Positions 9,441 through 18,864 of a stretch of DNA of 18,864 bases are shown here, one piece after another. Made by a program: the position numbers and the translations under genes. Source of the stretch: Funneliformis mosseae (Eukaryota; Glomeromycota; Glomeromycetes; Glomerales; Glomeraceae); the NCBI GenBank assembly GCA_910592005.1, contig CAJVPP010001623.1, positions 1-18,864 of the forward strand, written 5' to 3'. Position 1 is the first letter of the stretch. The number at the start of each line of letters is the position of its first letter. The notes below the pieces were generated by a model. That model saw only the letters and a program-made list of their open reading frames with translations. It was not told the origin of the DNA and made no database searches.

Positions 9441-10195
9441 TTTATGATAATTTAACAATTTGAATTATAGAGATCTTTTTATATGAAAAAACCATGTCAT
9501 CCGGTGTGATGATTTTTGTAGTGCTACAATTATTGGATAAATCAACAAAATTTTAAATGTGCGGTATTTTTGGCACATACCATAACAATGTCTGTACATG
9601 ATCACACATGTATGTGAGTTTGTAATCATACATTGGTCACACCTAATAATTATAAAAAAATAAACGGAAAAATATCCGGTTTCAAAAAAAAAATACCGAC
9701 AGATTTGCTTTCCTTATCGCCTACCTTTTATTAGGTCGTAAAACCAGCCATAAACATATTAAAGGCTTTTTACGCAAATCCCGAGTCTCTCTTCTTAAAA
9801 AAATGTTTTAATTGTCAAATGTCAAGTTTTTCAGAACGCCACTAAACTTTTTTAAGAAATAACAAAATTCAAAACAAGTAACGAACGATGCAATAGCACA
9901 TCAAAGTCGTATCAATTTCATGATATTCTTCTTTAATTCGTTATAGTTTCACGTGCGATATTAAATGTAAAGCAATATTCAGTATTTATTTCTAAATCGA
10001 GAATAAAGATAATGCAATCTAATTGATATTCTATCACAACTAAATTAAAATTTTGTTTATATAAAGATGTTCGGAGTATGAATTTTTTTTTTTATTTTTA
10101 TTTTTTTTTTTTTTTTTATAATTTTCTTTTTAAAACAAAAACCATAAATTTAATTTACCCTCGTAAAGAAATTAAGAATTATAGAATTAATTATT
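9441..10195. promoter_or_regulatory. Divergent promoter region, BtuF-like gene and transporter
   Basis: A 755-bp spacer between two divergent starts. It contains a perfect inverted repeat TACATG-ATCACA-CATGTA (9595-9612), a CACGTG E-box (9950-9955), and a long T-rich tract (about 10083-10130) shortly before the transporter ATG, of the poly(dA:dT) type that disfavours nucleosomes. No ORF or RNA gene is recognisable. Assignment as promoter rests on position. Confidence 0.4.
9595..9612. promoter_or_regulatory. Perfect 6-bp-arm inverted repeat
   Basis: TACATG, six-base spacer ATCACA, then CATGTA. The site lies about 155 bp upstream of the BtuF-like start, a position compatible with a dimeric regulator site. 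The palindrome is seen; the binding role is a guess. Confidence 0.3.
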
Positions 10196-11805
10196 ATGAA
10201 ATCTCAACCTTTAAATAATCGACAAGATCCATGGAAAAACTATGGATCTACGCCATTAGGTATATGTAAAAAGGTTATCGTGATTAAATCGAATGTCACT
10301 AATCAATCATTTCTTAAATAATAGTTATTGATAGTGCTGAGGTAGATGATTTACAAGATCATAGAGATCGTAAAGGATCAAATTGGTCTGCTTATATCAA
10401 TATCGTGTAAGTGCATGATCATATAAAATAAAATAAAATTATTATAATATAAAAAAAATAATAAATTTTTTTATTTGTTAATAGATGTGTTGTTGCCGGA
10501 TCAGGAACTCTTGGTATTCCATATGCTATACAACAAGGAGGATGGATAACCATATTATTATTAATTCTTTCAGCAACAATGAATATCTATGCAAACATCA
10601 AATTAATTGAATGTTTATATAACAATAATGAAATCCGCCGTATTTCAATTTCACAAGTATCTTATGATGCATATGGAAAGATTGGGTTGGGTTTTGTTTC
10701 TTTCTTCTTTAATGCATTAAGCATAGGATGTCCGATACTTTATTTAATATTATCGGGTGAAAATTTTCAGATATTATTCAAGGATAATTTGGGTATAGAT
10801 TTGGGAATGGAAACTTGGGTTGTTATCTGTGGAAGTTTCATGTGCATTCCTTTTGTGTTACTTAAATCCATGAAAGAAACCTCATGGTTAAGGTATTATT
10901 TCTTTTTTTTTTTTCTTTTTTGACGTAGACTTCATTTTAAACAAAAACAAAATGAATTAACCCTCTTTGCATATTCGAAGTATTTTTGGAGCTTTAACAA
11001 CGGGGATGGTCGTGTTTGTGGTATTTTTTACTTCACTTGCGGATTTACCAAATAATCGAGATAAAGAACATCAATTAATTAATCTTGAGAATATACCAAT
11101 AGCTTTGGCAACAGTATTTTTTAGTTACGGTGGAAATATCGTATATCCTCACATTGAAGCAAGGTAAACCAACCTACTTAATGGACTCTTCATATTATTT
11201 CAACTTTCATATTAATCCCATGTTAATTTAGTATGGAACATCCAAAAGAGTGGCCAAAAGTTTTTAGCCTCGCTACCGCAACAATAACAATTCTTTATCT
11301 TTTAATTGGAGTTTCAGCATATTTAACATATGGAGATTCAACGTTATCGCCTATTTATAAAAGTCTTCCACCAGGTTTAGCATTATCAGCCACTATTATG
11401 ATGATCTCAATACATATTTTGCTAGCATTACCAATTTACCAAACAGCTTTTGCGCTTGAGATTGAAGATTATATATCAATTAATATTGCAACCTTGGGTA
11501 AAACTCGTGAATTTATTTATAGAGCTATAATAAGAATCATTACGGTATCTTTTACTATTTATGTAGCCATTGCTGTACCTTATTTTGCCAACGTCATGGC
11601 TCTACTTGGTGCTCTTGGTAATGGTGTATTATTAATTGTTATGCCAATTTTGATTTGGATTAAATTATTCGGTTGGGATTCCCTTAATGGTTGGAAAGAA
11701 AAATCTTGGGTAATTTTTGTTTTAATATTTGCGATTTTTGGTGCTATAGTTGGTACCTTTGAAGCTGTCTCTGCCTTGTATTCGGATATAAGCCATAAAA
11801 AGTAA
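10196..11805 (+). CDS. Amino acid transporter, AAAP/AVT family, 11 TM
   Basis: Proton-coupled amino acid transporter of the Aa_trans (PF01490) family, probably in the vacuolar or plasma membrane. Five exons: 10196-10259, 10325-10406, 10485-10892, 10981-11163, 11232-11805, giving 436 residues. The polar N-terminus (about 1-42) is cytosolic. TM1 carries the family motif AGSGTLGIPYA (about 53-63), which lines the substrate site. TM6 and the following loop read ATVFFSYGGNIVYPHIEASM-HPKEWPKV, the other hallmark of fungal members. I count 11 hydrophobic segments, the usual number; TM8-TM9 include LALPIYQTAFALEIED. The last segment ends near SALYSDISHKK. All four introns are short GT-AG. Substrate and AVT subgroup cannot be fixed from sequence alone. 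Confidence 0.92.
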
Positions 11806-12120
11806 ATTTGATTGGTTGAAATTAATGATCGACGGTCGATTATCATTATTCGAAAATGAAATTTATAGAAGGAAAAGTGTTTATTTATAATAATGTTTTA
11901 CAATTTTCATATTAAATAATTGAAGTTTTTTAAAATAGATGAGAAGAATCAAAATTTTAATTATCTGTTAATCATGAACAATAAATATAATAATAATAAA
12001 AAAAAAAAATAAACGTTAAAATAGCAAAGTTATATTATTATCTATTTTATTTTTTCTAACTTCTTTCACTCATTAATTTAATTCTATTGATTTAAATTTA
12101 TGATTTTTAAAACTAGCCAG
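11806..12120. other. 3' flank of the transporter gene
   Basis: The 315 bp after the transporter stop are AT-rich, with several AATAAA-like hexamers (for example near 11982 and 12008) suitable for polyadenylation. No ORF is seen. At its right end composition changes to the AT-rich, CpG-poor block. Confidence 0.45.
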
Positions 12121-12370
12121 TAAATTTTCATCCAGTATCCACTGGGTATGAAGGCGATATAAATGTGAAGTAGTCGAATGATTTATTGATAGTAAATATG
12201 ATTTAAAATAAGAATAATATTTAGAAATTTATCAAATAAGATATTGTGTAATATAATATAAAAATATAAGATCATATGACTATGAAAATCAGTATTTGCA
12301 ACATGATTAAGTTTTTAATATTCTAAAATAACGCTTTGATCAACTATGGGTTAAAGTGAGATATGGAAAC

Positions 12371-12700
12371 ATTATTACAGTTTATATAACTGCTAAGCAT
12401 GATGTAGGCCTGGCTGGAGACGAATATATTTTTATCTAGAGCAATACAAACATTTGATATATTTAGGTTTTAAGTTTTATGAACTTTTAAAGCAAAAGAG
12501 TTTTGAATAGGAAATCAGATTCAACAATAGCTATTTCTATAAAATTGAAAGTAGTGGAATTACTTATAAATGTTAATATCTATTATTAATTCTTTGATAG
12601 AGAAGGTAAATTAAATACATTCTTTTTGAAGGTTAATATTAATAATAACATCTATTATACTATTGCAAATTCTGTATTCTATAAATTATTTAGATATATT
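12371..12700 (+). pseudogene. Probable Ty1/copia RNase H remnant
   Basis: One plus frame, interrupted by stops, shows in order HDVGLAGDEYIFI (12398-12436), DSTIAIS (about 12518-12538), VNIYY-stop-FF (about 12572-12597) and KVNINNNIYYTIAN (about 12630-12671). These line up with the copia RNase H/C-terminal pattern DADWAGD, DNQxAI, IxIRYHF and VNTxDNIAD. The end-block spacing is close to normal, but the first two blocks are only about 30 codons apart, about 55 short, so an internal deletion is implied. The original protein would be a retrotransposon polyprotein of the integrase-RT-RNase H type. Support is by motif pattern only, and the sequence is heavily decayed. Confidence 0.4.
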
Positions 12701-14101
12701 ACTTAGAAATCCAGTTGTAATCATACAAATAGAGGTAAGTTTATCTTTTCCTTAAATTGATGATCAATTTTATATGGTATTAATTATTAGAAAATTTGAG
12801 TATGATCATTTAGTAATAATATAAAGGAATATTTTTATATTATTCATTTAAATTTGAATTATTTTAAAGAGAATGATAGAAAGATGATTAGTTAAGATAT
12901 TCTATTCATATTAATATATAGTTATATAGTTTTGTAAATTAGTTAAGAAATTAAAATACAAAGATAGAAATTTCTACAGTATATTAATGTTAAAAAGCTT
13001 TATAATTGAGTTTACTTTATATTAGTATATTTAATAATAGTTATTAATAGAAATATAGGGTTTTATTTTCGATTTTGAAGTAATAGTACCTAATTATTAT
13101 ATCTTTTAACTATTTATGATGTAATTTTATAACTCATTATGATAAATTTAATAGGTTATTATAGAAATTATAACAGTATAATTGAGTAACATTTATAATA
13201 TTAAGTATATATAAGGTTTCAAATTTGAGAAGATGAGATCATCAGAAGTATTTTATGATTAAGTTATTATAATATGAATTTTTGTCATCTTCTTTTATAA
13301 TGTAAAGAAGAAGTATTAAGTGTAATCTTATGAGAAAAAATTCAGTAGTAAAGTATTTATAGTTACTAATAATCAGCATATTTAATATTCTAAGTGAAAA
13401 AGTATTAGATTTATTGAGCTGAACCTTTGTGCAATAATATATTCTTTTAACAAATCATTTTTGTAAATGTTAAATATATAAAATAATTTTGTTATATATT
13501 TCATTATATAGTGTGTAAACTCTTATTTATAATATATTATATATTTATATAAAAGTTTCTTATCAATTAAACATTTGTATACAATCTAAAATTACCATTT
13601 TTATAATAAATTATTGGCTTATTTTTGCATATTTGATTAAGTAATATAAAATATGATATTTCTCATTACAAGTGTAAATTTAATTTATCACAATTATAAT
13701 GTAAAGTTTAGATTCATACAAAGGATTTAGCATCATAAATCAAATAATATTATTTGTAATCATATTTTTAATTGTATTAGTAATCTAATAGTAGCTATGT
13801 ATATACACTATATTTTAATTTTAATATTTGATCTAATTAAAAGTTAGTAGTATTATTAAACTTAGTAAAATGTGACTTTTTGTAAAATTTTTTCTTTAAA
13901 GATAAAAATTTGTGAATGAATAATAGCATAATAAAAAGATCTATTAATAAGTAATGTATCTTTATTATTATTATTAAAAAAATGCTATCTATTAGTTTTC
14001 AACTATGCTAAGAATTATAAATAAGATTAGAAGGCTAATTTTTCCTAACATCACATTTAAATAAAATTGTTTTTACTAATAAATATTTTTTATTCTTTTT
14101 C

Positions 14102-14140
14102 CTTAAACTGTAGAGGTTTACAAATAAATTTGCTTATAAA
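14102..14140. repeat. Dispersed repeat copy, CTTAAACTGTAGAG type
   Basis: Contains CTTAAACTGTAGAG then TTTACAAATAAATTTGCTTA. The same two modules recur at 17593-17626, where the CTGTAGAG part is inverted relative to the ACAAATAAGTTTGCTT part. Related to the inverted repeats at 17190-17220 and 17407-17429. Probably an end of a decayed short element. Confidence 0.4.
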
Positions 14141-16269
14141 ATTTCTGAAATTTAAGTTGTATCTATTTTTTAATCTTTTATTAATTAACATAAAAAAAAA
14201 GCTTTTATTTTTAAATAATTCTTGAAGTATTGTTTTGAAGTAATTTTAATTTTTTTATAGTAAAAAGGTAGTATTTAACTACATTCTAAAAATAGACAAT
14301 TTTTTATTCAGAATAAAATCAGTAAAAATTTTTTTATTCATCTTGATGATCACTTTAATTATTTGCTATTACTATGCATATTATTTACTAAAAATGTTAG
14401 TTTTGATATGCTTTACATTAACCAATAATATAAAAAAAGAATAAAATATAAAAAATTCAACTTTACATAGTAATGAAAACTACTAATTAATTATTATTAT
14501 TCAGAAATTATATGAAATTTCTTAAAACATGAATATTGCTTATTATAGTATAATGTTACATCATATTCACTACATTAGAAATTAGATTAAAAAGGATTTT
14601 TTGAAGTTTATTCTCTATCTTTTTTAGACCTATAATAGCACTATAAACAAGCATCCCTATTTTCTTTATGTTCTGAAAAATGATTATTACCAACAAATCT
14701 CTTTAAAGATAATTCAAAATTATCTGTAACCCTATATTTTTTTATATTAATTTTTTCTTCATTGGGGTTTTGATCTTTAGAACTATATATTATTCACTTT
14801 AAAGAATTACTTTAATTAAGTCATAAACTAAATATAACCTAAAATCCTTATAATTATCATATAATTCTAATTTTTTATAAATGAGAAAGGAGTTGATGAT
14901 AGAAGTATCAAGTAGTTAAAAGAATAGCAATATCTATATTTTCAAACGGGAAGTTATATAGAATAATACTTTATAACTAGTCAGTAATATTCACATCTCT
15001 CATATGATAATTGTAATTGTTAATAATTTTTGGTATAGGTAAAATTATTTGAGCAGAATTTTTAAATATTAATTTGACTTTATTACTATTTATGCTAGTT
15101 TTTTATGGTTTTTTTCTATTCTTTTTAATTCTACTTTCATCTTTATTAATAACATGTATTATTATTAATATGATTACAAGACCATTATCAATCTATAGTA
15201 ATAATAAAATAATAAAATATTATCTACTACTATGCTCTTTAAAAAATCTCATTTAAGATTTTTTTTTCTTTTTCCTTTTTTAAAATAATAGGAAATTTTG
15301 CTATATTAGTATAGACTATATCACATGCTCTATACCTTTATTTTGAAAAAAATTAATATAAATTGATACTCAAAAAATAATTATCTATAAATATATTAAA
15401 TGCTTTACAAGATAATAGTTAACTTACTAAATAATAAACTTTAGCTCTAATTTTGTTAATATTAGGAATAAATTAATATCTGAAGTTTTAATTCGTGATA
15501 TTAACATAAAGTATAAGTATAATCAGATTCATATAATGATAGAATTTTATAATCCTTTGGTATAGGTTTGTTCTTGATTCAGAATATATGACTACTATAC
15601 TTAGAAAATTAAGTGATTATCTTATCTATAGATACATTTAAATATAAATATAAAGTTATTTTGAAGTATTATGAATATGTGATATAAGAAGTTCAAGTTT
15701 CATAAACATGTTTGACAGTTAAAGCTGAATACTACAATCTGAGATATGTAGATATTGCTTAATGTAATTTTTTTAATAAAAAAAATTAATTAAAGTTAAT
15801 TTAAAATAATTGAATATAATTAAAAAATTACTTATCTATTGAAATTTAAATAAGGTTATTAGTTTAGTTATTTCATATGATGAATAATATATATCATCTT
15901 TTCAATAATCTTTAACAGATAAAAACTTAAATATACTTATATAGATTAATAATACTAATTATAATTTAAGTTCTTTGATTGTTAATTCAGTTCAATTATA
16001 ACCTTTATCTGCTAAATTACTTTTTTCAATTTTAAACTATATACATAAGCATATATATTTGTATTATTTACAATAATTTCTATTTGTTGATCAAAAAAAT
16101 TTAAGAAAAATAAGATAAGGTTGAACTTCTAAATCAATAGATAAATTTGAATGTACTTTGTGTAAGGATATACATGTTTAATGAAATAAAACTTTCTGAT
16201 AATTTATAAATAGATTCAGTTTATATATTTTTTTTTAGATTTTCCTTTACCTTTCTCCTTTAATTTATC

Positions 16270-17033
16270 AGATTCTAATAAAACTTTGAACGGTTCAGAT
16301 TAATCTAAAAATTTTCAGTTCAGATCAACTTCAGTTTAGTTTCAAATTACAAAAAATTCAATCTGAAAATTTTCAGTTCAATTTGGATTTTTTCAGATTA
16401 TTAATCTAATCTGAACCAAAAAAATTCAAACTGGACTGAAAATTTTAGATTAATTTAAAATTTCAGATCATTTGAAATGATTGAAGTTATCATTCTAAAT
16501 GAACGATTAAATTATTATTCCAAACGAACGATAAGAAAATCATTCAATTGGAATGATTAAATTATCGTTCCAAACGAATGATAAAAGAATCATTCATTTA
16601 GAATGATAAAATTTAATCATTCTAAATGAATAATAAAAGAATTATTCATTTAGAATGATGAAATTATTATTTTAAACAAACGATAAAAGAATTGTTCAAA
16701 TGGAATGATTAAATTATCATTTTAAAAAAATGATAAAAGAATCGTTCGATTAGAATGATTGATATTATCGTTCTAAAAGAATGATAAGAAATCATTTGAT
16801 TAGAACAATTAAATTATTATTTCAAAAGAGCGATAAGAAAATTGTTTGATTGAAATGATGAAATTATCATTCTAAATGAATAATAAAAGAATCATTCTAA
16901 ATGATCCAAAATTTCAGATTAATCTGAAATTTTCAGTTCAGCTCAGATTTTTACTGATTTACAGTTCAGTTCGATTTCAGATTGGCTTATAATCTGGACT
17001 GAACTAAACTATTCAGAGCATTAGATTCTAATA
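16270..17033. mobile_element. Fold-back/MITE-like inverted-repeat element
   Basis: The unit is bounded by a perfect 11-bp direct repeat AGATTCTAATA (16270-16280 and 17023-17033), like a target-site duplication. Just inside are imperfect inverted ends CTTTGAACGGTTCAG (16284-16298) and, on the other strand, CTCTGAATAGTTTAG (17004-17018). Long inner arms also pair: about 16433-16484 (GGACTGAAAATTTTAGATT onward) matches the complement of about 16943-16889. The arms are packed with TCAGTTCAG/CTGAACTGA motifs. The right arm holds a perfect 26-bp palindrome (16908-16933) centred on CAGATT/AATCTG. The core is a palindromic minisatellite. No ORF, so non-autonomous. The superfamily is uncertain; the repeated TTCAGTT-type subterminal motifs recall hAT derivatives. 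Confidence 0.6.
16487..16900. repeat. 50-bp minisatellite of alternating palindromes
   Basis: About eight copies of a roughly 50-bp unit made of two 25-bp halves. One half centres on TTATCGTTC-CAAAC-GAACGATAA (9-bp arms, best copy 16562-16584 region), the other on TCATTC-AATTG-GAATGA (6-bp arms, best copy near 16539-16555). The first motif starts near 16513, 16562, 16614, 16665, 16715, 16766, 16815 and 16865, spacings 49-52. Copies differ by substitutions that often keep pairing, and many CpGs persist. It lies inside the inverted arms of the fold-back element. There are no unique spacers, so it is not CRISPR-like. Confidence 0.8.
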
Positions 17034-17189
17034 TTTCAGCCTTATCATCTGAATTATGACTTCAAATAAATGAGCAAAGATAGAATTCATTTTATATAGA
17101 ATCAGACATAATGAAAATATAGATTATATGAGAAAATTATTTAAAGAACAAACTTTTAACAGATTTAAATAATTCAAAAAGGTAATAAT

Positions 17190-17429
17190 TATTATAGGCA
17201 AATTTGTCTGCTTTACAATTAAAAATGCATAGGTATTTAGATCTGTAACAAAAAAAGGCAATGCACAGTAAGATTAAAATAATTAATATATTTATTATAA
17301 TATTGTAAATAGCATAATAAATACATAAATGTATATTCAAATTAATTAGTAATTGTTTAAAAAATTTTTTATTTGTGATATTTTTTTTTTTACTTAAAAA
17401 TTAAATATGTAAGCAAATTTGCCTATAAA
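17190..17429. repeat. Short element with TATAGGCAAATTTG inverted ends
   Basis: The left end (17190-17220) reads TATAGGCAAATTTGTCTGC then TTTACA. The right end (17407-17429) reads TGTAAGCAAATTTGCCTATA, its complement with a small gap. About 240 bp lie from end to end, with no ORF, consistent with a small MITE. No clear target-site duplication is visible. Confidence 0.45.
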
Positions 17430-17592
17430 AGATTATTTGATTTTTAAGGTTTGTAAGTATTATTTTTAAATGATCAAATAACAAAAAAATATAATTATTT
17501 ATGTAATAATAATTAAAGAACGTGATATAAGATTATTATGTAGATCTTTATTGTATTTAGCAATTTTGTATAAAATTAAAAGTTTATAATTG

Positions 17593-17626
17593 TTACAAAT
17601 AAGTTTGCTTGCTCTACAGTTTAAGA
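17593..17626. repeat. Dispersed repeat copy, ACAAATAAGTTTGCTTG type
   Basis: ACAAATAAGTTTGCTTGCTC followed by TACAGTTTAAGAG. It shares modules with 14102-14140 and is a diverged form of the 17190-17220 inverted end. Likely the terminus of another decayed copy of the same family. Confidence 0.4.
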
Positions 17627-18324
17627 GATAAAAATCAGAATAAATATCTACAAATTTTCACTTTTTTGATAAAATTTATCATTAATCTCATGTAATAAAA
17701 ATCTTTATTGTGAATCTCATTAAAAAAGTTGTAATTTAAAATTATAATCTTATGAGAGTTAACATAAATATATTAATATTAATATTAAGATGGTTTACTA
17801 TCAAAAAAGTATTTTGATTTTATCTTAATCTAAAAATAAAATGTTAACAAATAATTAAAAATAAAGATTATTTTTTACTAGCTAAATAGTAGGCTATTGT
17901 AAAATATTGTCTTGAATCAGATTTACAGAAGATTTTTTATTATTATTGTCATTGTTATTCAGTTTTAAGAAGACATATAAAATTTTAAAATAAAGATATA
18001 TATACTAATATTATGAGAATAGTTATAGCTTTAGTCAAACTCCTATATTTTGAGTATAGATGCTATTTAAAGCTTTTTTCAAGAAATAATGTGAATAAAT
18101 AGGTGATAAATATTTTCTTTTATAAAGTAATATATTTGTGATTTTTCCTAGTATAGGAGAGAGGTGAGAAAAAGTTGAACCTTGTTGAAGATTTCTTGTA
18201 AGATTTACAGATAAAAACTTTCAGGTTAGGGATTCAGTTTATATTAGAATTAAATAATAAGAAAATATTAAATACATATCATTATAAAAGGTAGGTAAAA
18301 GAAGTAGTGATACCTACTTAAATT

Positions 18325-18423
18325 ATGACTAAACTTTCATCAAATTTTATATTTAACTAAATCTTTGACTAAACTTTAAATCTTTAACTAAACTTTTAAC
18401 AAATGACTAAATGATGATTAAAT
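18325..18423. repeat. Degenerate ACTAAAC tandem repeat
   Basis: TGACTAAACTTT, TTTAACTAAATCTTTGACT, AAACTTTAAATC, TTTAACTAAACTTTT and AATGACTAAATGATGATT follow each other, with a period of roughly 18-20 bp. A small AT-rich minisatellite. Confidence 0.55.
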
Positions 18424-18590
18424 TGCTTTATAATATAAATTTTTATTTATTTATCTTTATTGAAAAATATATTGTTATTTAATATTTATTAATTTTAACT
18501 TGAATCATTTATTATTTATTATTAATTAAATATATAATCAAAAAATATTGCTAATTAATAATTATAAATAATAATTATTTATATGAGAAG

Positions 18591-18864
18591 GTTGCTAGTA
18601 GTTTGGTGGATATAAAGACGTGTAAACTTAATTTATTTAGTTACCATGTGAAAAAAATAAATCTACATGACCATCACAGCGTATCATTTCACTGAAGTTA
18701 TATCGGAAAGAATGGGAAAAGGTGTGATTCTCCAGTAAACTCATCATTTTCGAACCTCTTTGCTTTGATTGGCGAAGAATCATCCTCAAAACTCTTTTAC
18801 TTCTTGCCAAAGCTCTGACCTGGTGAAACTTTAATTTACTGGTTTCTATTCTTATCTGTATGTT
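18591..18864 (-). other. Edge segment of gene-like composition, possible coding fragment
   Basis: GC content rises sharply after about 18590. On the minus strand one frame is open from the window edge to a TAA at about 18643 (around 73 codons, basic). A second frame reads KVSPGQSFGKK, one stop, then KSFEDDSSPIKAKRFEND and EFTGESHLFPFFPI, ending at TAA 18698-18700. The second has the more protein-like composition, but neither matches a family I recognise. It could be the 3' end of a gene or of a transposon that continues beyond the window. Confidence 0.25.

Larger units (their letters stand above)
12121..16269. other. AT-rich, CpG-depleted, gene-free block
   Basis: About 4.15 kb with stops in all frames and no convincing gene. 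By eye I find only seven CpG dinucleotides (near 12155, 12174, 12332, 12421, 13071, 14947 and 15494). Such depletion is typical of methylated repeats decayed by C-to-T deamination. At the left boundary a stem (12127-12152, TTCATCCAGT against ACTGGGTATGAA, loop ATCC) may mark an element end. A plausible Ty1/copia fragment lies at 12371-12700. A weaker one near 15691-15765 reads TCLTVKAEYYNL, resembling the STxEAEYxAL block of copia RNase H. The 60-codon hydrophobic open stretch at 15074-15256 looks like chance in AT-rich sequence. Confidence 0.6.
17034..18590. other. AT-rich gene-free block with decayed repeats
   Basis: About 1.56 kb, extremely AT-rich, with one CpG that I can find (near 17521). 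It has no believable coding region; the 67-codon minus-strand stretch at 17137-17340 is low-complexity Ile/Leu/Tyr/Asn sequence expected by chance. It contains the inverted repeats at 17190-17429, another copy at 17593-17626, and a tandem ACTAAAC tract near 18325-18423. Confidence 0.55.

Noticed and set aside
9441..9458. N-terminal extension of the BtuF-like protein from TTG at 9458
   Set aside because: TTG is not a normal fungal start, and the added residues are not needed for the fold; ATG at 9440 is used.
15074..15256. 60-codon hydrophobic ORF
   Set aside because: Phe/Leu/Ile-rich with no family signal, in sequence so AT-rich that such stretches arise by chance.
15691..15765. Second copia RNase H fragment (TCLTVKAEYYNL)
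   Set aside because: Only one short block resembles the STxEAEYxAL motif, two residues are missing, and no neighbouring motif is found; too weak to list as a gene remnant.
16487..16900. CRISPR-like regular repeat array
   Set aside because: The repeats are contiguous, with no unique spacers of constant length; both half-units recur. The host is eukaryotic.
17137..17340. 67-codon minus-strand ORF
   Set aside because: Low-complexity Ile/Tyr/Asn/Leu product overlapping the MITE-like inverted repeats; no signature.

Overview
The window is nuclear DNA from an AT-rich, intron-rich fungus. Five genes can be spliced from the sequence into full-length proteins with fungal/eukaryotic family signatures. 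The short GT-AG introns, very AT-rich spacers and decayed hAT transposase look most like an early-diverging Mucoromycota lineage, plausibly an arbuscular mycorrhizal (Glomeromycotina, Rhizophagus-like) fungus. That placement is inference; no rRNA or other marker is present.

Layout. 1-1390 is the 3' part of a decayed hAT DNA transposon: transposase pseudogene, then an array of GGACCGG-type palindromes, then a likely terminal inverted repeat. 1391-2493 holds only unidentified coding-like scraps. 2494-11805 is the gene island: RRP8 (rRNA methyltransferase, minus), MED31 (Mediator subunit, minus), CYT1 (cytochrome c1, plus, divergent from MED31), a cytosolic BtuF-like periplasmic-binding-fold protein (minus, convergent with CYT1) and an 11-TM amino acid transporter (plus, divergent from the BtuF-like gene). 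All exon junctions were worked out by hand and keep frame: 392, 160, 309, 324 and 436 residues.

11806-18590 is an almost gene-free, extremely AT-rich and CpG-poor block. It contains a faint Ty1/copia RNase H remnant (about 12.37-12.70 kb), a dispersed inverted-repeat family, and a striking fold-back element (16270-17033) whose core is a minisatellite of alternating palindromes that has kept its CpGs. From about 18590 to the edge composition returns toward gene-like and may be the start of another coding unit or element.

The genes are housekeeping functions without an operon-like link: ribosome biogenesis, transcription, respiration and amino acid transport. The least understood is the BtuF-like protein. 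The most unusual DNA structure is the fold-back element.
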